Shown in pieces: positions 8,677 through 14,986 of a stretch of 64,000 nt of DNA. Source of the stretch: JAWLHU01 sp049324875 (GTDB lineage: Bacteria > Bacillota > Sulfobacillia > Symbiobacteriales > Symbiobacteriaceae). Below the pieces are notes generated by a model. It was given only the letters and a program-made list of their open reading frames with translations. It ran no database searches and was not told the DNA's origin. The stretch is from positions 1-64,000 of the forward strand of contig JBMONC010000056.1 of the NCBI GenBank assembly GCA_049324875.1. The letters run 5' to 3'. The translations under genes and the position numbers were made by a program. The stretch's first letter is position 1. Every line of letters starts with the position of its first letter.

Positions 8677-9702
8677 ATGCGATCCGTACGTTGGATTGGA
8701 GCGCTCCTGTTACTGCTGACGGTACTCCTGTCTGGTTGTGGAACGACCTCGGGGGCGAAGGCCGCTTCCAGGGTGACGCTGAGCGTCGGTGGTCTCGGCG
8801 GCATTATCTACCTGCCTGCCGCCATCGCCCATCACGGGGGATACTTCGAAGAGGAAGGGATTCAGGTGACCGTGGTCGATACCAAGGGCGGTGCGGACGC
8901 CGCCAAGGCTCTGATCGGGGGCAGCGCAGACTTCGCCGCCATGTCGGTGGAGCACGCCCTCAAGGCCAAGGCCCAGGGCACCGATCTGGTGGTGGTAGCC
9001 GGATTCACCCGGCTTTCAGGTCTCTCCCTGATCGTGGACAGCCGGTACGCCCACCGTGTCCGGAAGGTCGAGGACTTGAAGGGGATGCGGGTCGGCGTCT
9101 CCTCGCTGGGCTCGGGGACTCACATGGCGCTCCAGGCGTTGCTGGAGAAGGTGGGCATGAAGCCATCGGACGTTGAGGTCGTCTCGGTGGGCACCACAAC
9201 GATGGCTCCCGCCATGGAGGTGGGTTCGATCCAGGCGGCGATGCACTTCGACCCCTTCGCCATGCACCTGGTGATGCAGAACAAGGCCTATATCCTGTTC
9301 GATCTGGCGACCGAAAAGGACACCCTCTGGCTCTATGGGACCGAGTACCCCTTTACCGGCCTCGTCACGCGGCGCGAGGTGCTGGAGCAGAAACCGGAGT
9401 TGGTGCAGCGGATGGTCAACGCCATCATGCGAGCCCACCGGTTCATTGCGGAGAGTGACCTGGAGTCGATCGCCGCCGTGCTTCCCGCCGAGTACCGGGC
9501 CAATGAGTCCGTCTACATGAAGTCTCTGGAACACTCCAAGCCTACCCTGGCGCCTACGGGACAGCTGACCCCGGAGTCGCTTGAGGCCGTCGTGCAGGCG
9601 CTGAAGAGATCGGGGACGCTCCCGGCAGATGCGCAGATCGATGTGGCCTCGGTGCTGGAGATGTCCTTCGTCAAGAAGGTACAGGCAGCGATGGCAGACT
9701 AG
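8677..9702 (+). CDS. ABC transporter substrate-binding lipoprotein (NMT1/SsuA-like)
   Basis: Substrate-binding protein, 341 aa, with a lipoprotein signal ending LLSG-C21, so it is anchored to the outer face of the membrane. The body shows the NMT1/periplasmic-binding type 2 pattern: VGGLGGIIYLPAAIAHHGGYFEEEGI at the start, then GGADAAKALIGGSADFAAMS and LKGMRVGVSSLGSG. It belongs to the operon with the ATPase and permease and is followed by a strong terminator. Family ligands include sulfonates, nitrate, aromatic acids and pyrimidines; nothing visible here decides among them. Confidence 0.88.
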   Translation: MRSVRWIGALLLLLTVLLSGCGTTSGAKAASRVTLSVGGLGGIIYLPAAIAHHGGYFEEEGIQVTVVDTKGGADAAKALIGGSADFAAMSVEHALKAKAQGTDLVVVAGFTRLSGLSLIVDSRYAHRVRKVEDLKGMRVGVSSLGSGTHMALQALLEKVGMKPSDVEVVSVGTTTMAPAMEVGSIQAAMHFDPFAMHLVMQNKAYILFDLATEKDTLWLYGTEYPFTGLVTRREVLEQKPELVQRMVNAIMRAHRFIAESDLESIAAVLPAEYRANESVYMKSLEHSKPTLAPTGQLTPESLEAVVQALKRSGTLPADAQIDVASVLEMSFVKKVQAAMAD

Positions 9703-9767
9703 TTCCCAGGGGCGAGCCCCTCGGTTCCAGACCCGATGTCGTAGCGCGAAGGTACTACGCCGAAGAA

Positions 9768-9792
9768 GACCGGTAGCCCTACCGGTCTTTTT
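9768..9792 (+). terminator. rho-independent terminator of ABC operon
   Basis: Perfect 8-bp stem GACCGGTA / TACCGGTC with a GCCC loop, followed at once by TTTTTCTTT. It separates the ABC operon from the nitrate reductase operon. Confidence 0.85.
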
Positions 9793-9798
9793 CTTTGC

Positions 9799-9814
9799 TG
9801 TGATTTTGCTCACT
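9799..9814 (+). promoter_or_regulatory. Fnr/Crp-family operator candidate upstream of nap operon
   Basis: TGTGATTTTGCTCACT is nine of ten matches to the TGTGA-N6-TCACA palindrome bound by Crp/Fnr proteins, including Fnr of Bacillus. It lies about 95 bases before the first gene of the nitrate respiration operon and just behind the previous terminator. Oxygen-responsive activation is the inference. Confidence 0.5.
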
Positions 9815-9907
9815 GTGTTCAGAATCTCACAAGATCCACGTAAGCCCTCCACAATTCCTGGCTGTTACCCTGAAAGTAAGAATCCATACCCCTCAGGAGG
9901 GATCTGC

Positions 9908-10333
9908 GTGAAGAAGCGTTGGTGGATCATTGGCACCATCGCCGGCCTGTTCGTCCTGGCCCTCTTCGGCCCCGCGGCGCTGACCGCATCGGGGGCTGAG
10001 CCCACGGCCTGCGCGACCTGTCACAGTATGCAGGAGTTCGCCTCAGCCCACCGCCAGTCCGAGGCGCACAAGGAGGTCGCCTGCTCCGACTGCCACCTGC
10101 CCCACGGTTTCCCCGACGGCCTGGCCAAGAAGTACGAGAAGGGCTTCATCCATATCTGGAAGACGGTCTCCGGTGACGCCAACGTCCAGCTGAAGCCGGA
10201 GGATGAGCGGATCCTGCTGGACAACTGCATTGCCTGCCACGTGAACACGGAGCATGTGAAGGCGCCGGAGAACCGGGGCTGCCTGAACTGCCACTGGGAT
10301 GACCCGCACGGAGACCGGGAGGACCGCCGATGA
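9908..10333 (+). CDS. NapC/NrfH-type membrane tetraheme cytochrome c
   Basis: Quinol dehydrogenase of 141 aa that would carry electrons from the menaquinol pool to NapA on the outer face of the membrane. One N-terminal membrane segment (about residues 4-28) is followed by four CXXCH heme sites: CATCH, CSDCH, CIACH and CLNCH. The size fits a short NrfH/NapC form. The GTG start is chosen because AGGAGG precedes it by eight bases. Its stop overlaps the NapD start (ATGA), so it is the first gene of the nap operon. NapC versus NrfH cannot be settled without a tree, but no NrfA lies nearby. Confidence 0.88.
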   Translation: MKKRWWIIGTIAGLFVLALFGPAALTASGAEPTACATCHSMQEFASAHRQSEAHKEVACSDCHLPHGFPDGLAKKYEKGFIHIWKTVSGDANVQLKPEDERILLDNCIACHVNTEHVKAPENRGCLNCHWDDPHGDREDRR

Positions 10334-10596
10334 TCATCAGCGGGCTGGTGATCCAGTACAACCCGGCGCTGACCGACTCGGTGGTCGCCCAACTGCGGGC
10401 GGCTCCCGGCGTCAGCGAGATCACGCTCCTGGAGCGGGGCCGGGTGGTCTGCGTCCTGGAGGCGGTCAGCCCGGAGGCGTCGGCCTCGGTGGTCAACCAG
10501 CTGGTCCAGGTCGAGGGCATCTATACCGTCATGCCTACCTACATTTACGACCTTGAGGAGGAAGACAGATGGAGTTCTCCCGCCGTTCTTTCGTAA
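10330..10596 (+). CDS. napD: NapD-like chaperone for NapA maturation
   Basis: Small cytoplasmic protein, 88 aa, matching NapD, the chaperone that binds the Tat signal of NapA. The family start MIISGLVIQYNPALTDSVVAQL and the central VCVLEAVSPEASASVVNQL fit the ferredoxin-like fold. The start overlaps the cytochrome stop by four bases, and the 3' end overlaps the NapA start by 28 bases, so the three are translationally coupled. Assignment rests on both the fold pattern and the position. Confidence 0.85.
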   Translation: MIISGLVIQYNPALTDSVVAQLRAAPGVSEITLLERGRVVCVLEAVSPEASASVVNQLVQVEGIYTVMPTYIYDLEEEDRWSSPAVLS

Positions 10597-12836
10597 AGGC
10601 ATCGGCCCTGGCGGCGGCGCTGGCCGCTGCGGGCTGTAGCTCCCCGAAGCCCGTCGCCCCGAAGTCGAACCCTGAGGTGGAGGGCGCCACCTGGCATAAG
10701 ACGGTCTGCCGCTACTGCGGCGTCGGCTGTGGCGTGATGGTCGGCACCAAGGAGGGCAAGGTGGTCGCCGTCAAGGGCGACACCGAGAACCCGGTCAACA
10801 AGGGGCTGCTCTGTGTCAAGGGCTACTACCTGGACCGGATCATGAACACCACCGAGGGGCGGATCCTCAAGCCGCTGATCCGCAAGGACGGCAAGCTGGT
10901 GGAGTCCACCTGGGACGAGGCGCTGGACCTGGTGGCCAGGACCTTCAAGGAGACCATCGAGAAGCACGGGCCCGACTCGGTCGGCTACTACGGCTCGGGC
11001 CAGTCGCAGATCGAGGAAGGCTACATCGCCAACAAGCTCTTCAAGGGCGCCATCGGCACCAACAACATCGAGGGCAACCCCCGGACCTGCATGGCCTCCG
11101 CCGTGGCCGGCTTCGCCACCACCTTCGGCAAGGATGAGCCGATGGGCAACCTCGATGACATCGAGCATGCCGACGTCTTCTTCATCATCGGCTCCAACAC
11201 CGCCGAGGCCCACCCGATCCCCTACTCCCGCATCTCCACCCGGAAGCAGACCGGCACGGATGTAAAGGTGATCCTCGCCGATCCCCGGAAGCACCGGGTG
11301 GCCGACATCGCCGACATCTTCCTGCCCTTCAAGCCCGGCACCGACCTGGCCTTGCTGAACGCCTTCGCCCAGGTGATCATCGCCGAGAACCTGCACGATC
11401 CGGCCTTCATCCAGAAGCACACCAACTTCATGAAGGGCGCCGGCGAAAAGATCACCTTCGAGGATTACGTGAAGTTCCTCCAGGACTACACCCCCGAGAA
11501 GGTGGCGGCCATCACCGGCCTGAACGCCGAGGATATCAAGGCGGCGGCCCGCCTGATCGGCGCCAAGGGCAAGAAGACGATGTCGCTCTGGTGCATGGGC
11601 ATCAACCAGCGGACCGTGGGCACCTGGCTGAACAACGCCATCTACAACCTGCACCTGCTGACGGGCAAGATCTGCGAGCCGGGCAACAACCCCTTCTCCC
11701 TGACTGGTCAGCCCTCTGCCTGCGGTACCGTCCGCGAGGGCGGCGTCCTCTCCCACCTGCTGCCGATGGGCCGGCTGGTGGCCAACGAGGAGCACCGGAA
11801 GCAGGTGGCCGCCGTCTGGGGCGTCGACTACAAGAAGATGTCCCCCAAGCCCGGCTACCACACCGTCGACCTGTTCAAGGCGGCGGGCGAGGGCAAGGTA
11901 AAGGCGCTGATGGTGGTCTGCACCAACCCGGGCCACTCCCTGCCCAACCTGAACTCGGTGCGGGCCTCCTGCGAGAAGACCTTCCTGGTCTGCCTGGACG
12001 CCTTCCACAACCGGACCACCGAGCTGGCCGACGTGGTCCTCCCCTCCGCCCTCTGGTGCGAGAAGGAGGGCATGTACGGCAACACCGACCGCCGGACCCA
12101 GCACATGGCGAAGGCGGTGGAGCCCAAGGGCGAGTCGAAGCCGGACGTCTGGATCCTGCTGGAGATCGCCAGGCGGATGGGCTACGCCGACCTCTTCAGC
12201 CACTACACCTCCAACGAGGTGATCTGGGAGGAGTACCGGAAGCTCGGCCCGGGCACCGGGTACGAGTTCGCCTCCTACGAGCGCTACAAGAAGGAGCGGG
12301 GCCTGCGCTGGCCGGTGACCGATGCCGCCCCCAACGGCACGGAGCAGCGGTACCGGGAGGGCAGCGATCCCTACGTCAAGCCGGGCGAGGGGATCCGGTT
12401 CTACGGCAAGCCCGACGGCCGGGCGGTGATCTGGGCCCGGCCGCACACCCCGGCGGCCGAGCAGCCCGACGCCGAGTACCCCTTCTTCCTCTCCACCGGC
12501 CGGATCCTGGAGCACTGGCACACCATCACCATGACCAAGCGGGTGCCCGAGATCATGAAGGGCGCCGGCGAGTTCTACTGCGAGCTGCACCCGGCCGACG
12601 CCGAGCGGCTGGGGATCAAGAGCGGCGACATGGTGAAGCTGACCTCGCGGCGCGGCACGATTACGGTCAAGTCGCGGGTGGGCGGGCGTGCGGTGCCGCA
12701 GGAGAACATGGTGATGCTCCTGATGCACGACGATGACGTCAGCCGGCTCTGCAACTTCCTGACCAACGACGCCGTCGACCCGACCTCCAAGCAGCCCGAG
12801 TATAAGATCTGCGCCGTGAAGGTCCAGAAGGCCTGA
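10569..12836 (+). CDS. napA: periplasmic-type nitrate reductase catalytic subunit
   Basis: Molybdopterin (bis-MGD) nitrate reductase, 755 aa. It carries a Tat signal (SRRSFVK at residues 4-10) followed by a hydrophobic stretch and AAGC23, a lipobox-like cysteine that could anchor it by lipid. One [4Fe-4S] cluster is bound by C47, C50, C54 and C82 in the VCRYCGVGC pattern. The probable Mo ligand is C174 in NPRTCMASAVAGF, followed by the NapA-like EPMGNLDDIEHADVFF. Exported folded and active outside the membrane, reducing nitrate to nitrite. No NapB gene follows, so electrons probably pass directly from the tetraheme protein. Confidence 0.93.
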   Translation: MEFSRRSFVKASALAAALAAAGCSSPKPVAPKSNPEVEGATWHKTVCRYCGVGCGVMVGTKEGKVVAVKGDTENPVNKGLLCVKGYYLDRIMNTTEGRILKPLIRKDGKLVESTWDEALDLVARTFKETIEKHGPDSVGYYGSGQSQIEEGYIANKLFKGAIGTNNIEGNPRTCMASAVAGFATTFGKDEPMGNLDDIEHADVFFIIGSNTAEAHPIPYSRISTRKQTGTDVKVILADPRKHRVADIADIFLPFKPGTDLALLNAFAQVIIAENLHDPAFIQKHTNFMKGAGEKITFEDYVKFLQDYTPEKVAAITGLNAEDIKAAARLIGAKGKKTMSLWCMGINQRTVGTWLNNAIYNLHLLTGKICEPGNNPFSLTGQPSACGTVREGGVLSHLLPMGRLVANEEHRKQVAAVWGVDYKKMSPKPGYHTVDLFKAAGEGKVKALMVVCTNPGHSLPNLNSVRASCEKTFLVCLDAFHNRTTELADVVLPSALWCEKEGMYGNTDRRTQHMAKAVEPKGESKPDVWILLEIARRMGYADLFSHYTSNEVIWEEYRKLGPGTGYEFASYERYKKERGLRWPVTDAAPNGTEQRYREGSDPYVKPGEGIRFYGKPDGRAVIWARPHTPAAEQPDAEYPFFLSTGRILEHWHTITMTKRVPEIMKGAGEFYCELHPADAERLGIKSGDMVKLTSRRGTITVKSRVGGRAVPQENMVMLLMHDDDVSRLCNFLTNDAVDPTSKQPEYKICAVKVQKA

Positions 12837-12840
12837 ACCG

Positions 12841-14280
12841 ATGCGGACCGACTCCCTCTCCTCCCCGCAGCCCGCCGTGGCGGCCACGCCGCCCCGGCGG
12901 GCTCTGCCCAAGGGTTGGTGGCGGCGGCTCCGCCTCACCGCCCAACTGCTCTTCCTCGGGCTGCTGCTGCTGCCCCTGGCGGGGGTTCCCTGGTTCACGG
13001 GGACCTTCGTTTCCTCCCGGTTTGTTGGCTTTGAGCTGACCGACCCCTTCGCGGCGGCGCAGGTGCTGGTGGCCGGGGGCGCCCTGGCCGGCGGTGCGCT
13101 GCTGGTGCTCTTGCTCTACCTGTTGCTGGGGCGGGCCTTCTGCTCCTGGGTCTGCCCGCTGGGCACGCTCCTGGAGTGGCTGGACCACCTGCCCATGGAG
13201 CGGATCGCCCGGCGCTCCTCCCTGCGCCGGGGGGTGCGGTGGGCGTTGGCCCTGGGTCTGCTGGGGGCCGCTGCGCTGCTCGGCATCGCCCTCTTCGAGT
13301 GGATCTCCCCCCAGGCCACCCTGATGCGGATGCTGCTCTTCGGGGCGGGGGCCGAAGCGCTGATCCTGGCGCTGGTCATCTCCCTCGACCTCTTCGTGCT
13401 GCGCCGGGGCTGGTGCCGGTCGGTCTGCCCGGCGGGCGCCGCCTTCTCCCTGCTGGGGCGGGTCGCCCTGCTCCGGGTGGGTCACGACCGGGAGGCCTGC
13501 AACCGGTGCGCCAACTGCGTCCAGGCCTGTCCCATGGACGGCAGGCAGACGCTGCTGGAGACGGTGAGCGGGCGGGGGCCGGCCAGTTCCGATCCGTGGG
13601 TCTGCACCAACTGCGGCCTCTGTATCGACGCCTGCGACAGGGGAGCGCTCCGCTTCCAGCCCGCCTGGGCGATCGGGACGCCCGTGGCGGAGGCGCCCAA
13701 GCGGTCTCGGCTCTCCGGCTATGACCGGCGCCAGGCGCTTACCCTGCTGGGCGGGGCGGTGGCGGTGGCCGGGCTCAGCGTGGCCCGCCCCCTGCTGGCG
13801 GCGCCCGAGGAGCGCCCCCTGCTCCGCCCGCCGGGCGCCCTGCCCGAGGCCGCCTTCCTGGGGCTTTGCCTCCGCTGCGGCCAGTGCGCCCAGGCCTGCC
13901 CCCGGGGGTCGATCAAACTCGGGCATATCCAGCATGGGCTGAGCCTGGGGACGCCGTACATCGAGGCCCGGGAGAACGCCTGCGACCTCTGCCGGGAGTG
14001 CGTGCCCCCCTGCCCCACCGGGGCGCTCACCCTGGAGCCGGAGGCGCCGATCCGCATGGGCACCGCCGTGATCGACACCGATCGGTGCCTCACCTACCGC
14101 GGCGACGTCTGCCGGAGCTGCTTCGTCGCCTGCCCGCTGCAGGGCACGGCGATCGTCCTGGAAGGGGCGATCCGTCCGGCCGTCAACCCGGAGCTCTGCA
14201 CCGGCTGCGGGCTCTGCGAGCAGCACTGCATCATGGAGCCGGCGGCCATCGTGGTCCGGCCGGTCAACGAGCACGCCTGA
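12841..14280 (+). CDS. NapH-NapG fusion iron-sulfur protein
   Basis: Single protein of 479 aa joining two Nap components. Residues 1-270 are NapH-like: about four membrane segments (33-50, 72-97, 133-151, 165-187), the CxxxCP motifs C101/C105 and C192/C196, and two [4Fe-4S] sites (C220-C230 and C255-C265). Residues 290-479 are NapG-like: an internal twin-arginine signal-like element (YDRRQALTLLGG then a hydrophobic run 299-319), the RPPGALPEAAF start typical of mature NapG, and four further cysteine clusters (343-353, 381-391, 416-431, 453-463). There is no stop or start between them. It follows napA by four bases. Probable role: quinol-linked electron supply to NapA. Confidence 0.85.
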   Translation: MRTDSLSSPQPAVAATPPRRALPKGWWRRLRLTAQLLFLGLLLLPLAGVPWFTGTFVSSRFVGFELTDPFAAAQVLVAGGALAGGALLVLLLYLLLGRAFCSWVCPLGTLLEWLDHLPMERIARRSSLRRGVRWALALGLLGAAALLGIALFEWISPQATLMRMLLFGAGAEALILALVISLDLFVLRRGWCRSVCPAGAAFSLLGRVALLRVGHDREACNRCANCVQACPMDGRQTLLETVSGRGPASSDPWVCTNCGLCIDACDRGALRFQPAWAIGTPVAEAPKRSRLSGYDRRQALTLLGGAVAVAGLSVARPLLAAPEERPLLRPPGALPEAAFLGLCLRCGQCAQACPRGSIKLGHIQHGLSLGTPYIEARENACDLCRECVPPCPTGALTLEPEAPIRMGTAVIDTDRCLTYRGDVCRSCFVACPLQGTAIVLEGAIRPAVNPELCTGCGLCEQHCIMEPAAIVVRPVNEHA

Positions 14281-14301
14281 AGGCGGCGAGCGCACGGGCG
14301 C

Positions 14302-14335
14302 AAAAAACGGCTGCAGGCGGGTTGCCTGCAGCCGT
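14302..14335 (-). terminator. terminator of clpP (and back side of nap operon)
   Basis: Perfect 12-bp stem ACGGCTGCAGGC / GCCTGCAGCCGT with a 5-base loop; the minus strand continues with TTTTTTG, so it terminates clpP transcription. It lies between the convergent nap and clpP transcripts and may act on both. Confidence 0.85.
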
Positions 14336-14352
14336 CTGCGCGCTCGGGGCGC

Positions 14353-14958
14353 CTATCGCTTCTTGCCCCGCTCGTGGGGGCTGACCACCAGGTCGACCAG
14401 GCCGTAAGCCCTGGCCTCCTCCGCAGAGAGCCAGCGGTCCCGCTCCGAGTCCTCCCGCACCTTCTCCAGCGGCTGGCCGGAGTGGCGGGAGATGATCTCG
14501 GCGATCTTCTCCTTGGTGTGGAGAAGCTCCCGGGCGGTGATCTCGATGTCGGTCACCTGGCCGCCAATGCCCCCCTGGACCCAGGGCTGGTGGATCATCA
14601 CCCGGGCATGGGGCAGGGCGTAGCGAGTTCCGGTGCCTCCGGTCAGCAGCACGGCGCCCATGGAGGCAGCCAGCCCGATGGCGTAGGTGTTCACCTTCGC
14701 CTTGATGTGCTGCATGGTGTCATAGATGGCCAGGCCGGCGCTGGTGGAACCGCCCGGGGAGTTGATGTACATGTTGATCTCCTTGTCCGGGTCGTCGCTC
14801 TCCAGGAAGAGCATCTGGGCGGTGATGGCGTTGGCCACCTCGTCGTTGATGGCGGTGCCGAGGAAGATGATCCGGTCCTTCAGAAGCCGGGAGTAGATGT
14901 CGTAGGAACGCTCGCCGCGGCTGGTCTGCTCGATCACAATCGGCACCAGATAGCTCAT
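14353..14958 (-). CDS. clpP: ATP-dependent Clp protease proteolytic subunit
   Basis: ClpP, 201 aa, the usual length. The catalytic triad is Ser99 (GLAASMGAVLL), His123 (VMIHQP) and Asp174 (SERDRWLSAEEA). It forms the cytoplasmic proteolytic barrel with a Clp ATPase such as ClpX or ClpC, neither of which is in the window. The open frame begins at 14982, but AAAGGAG seven bases before the ATG at 14958 (MSYLVPIVIEQ) selects that start. Upstream, 28 bases away, lies the M16 peptidase gene on the same strand. Confidence 0.95.
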   Translation of the reverse strand: MSYLVPIVIEQTSRGERSYDIYSRLLKDRIIFLGTAINDEVANAITAQMLFLESDDPDKEINMYINSPGGSTSAGLAIYDTMQHIKAKVNTYAIGLAASMGAVLLTGGTGTRYALPHARVMIHQPWVQGGIGGQVTDIEITARELLHTKEKIAEIISRHSGQPLEKVREDSERDRWLSAEEARAYGLVDLVVSPHERGKKR

Positions 14959-14986
14959 TGCGATTCTCCTTTGATGGGCCATTGAA

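Noticed and set aside
10545..12998. 817-codon open frame antisense to napA
   Set aside because: Same reasoning: napA has complete Tat, Fe-S and Mo motifs, while the antisense frame has none.
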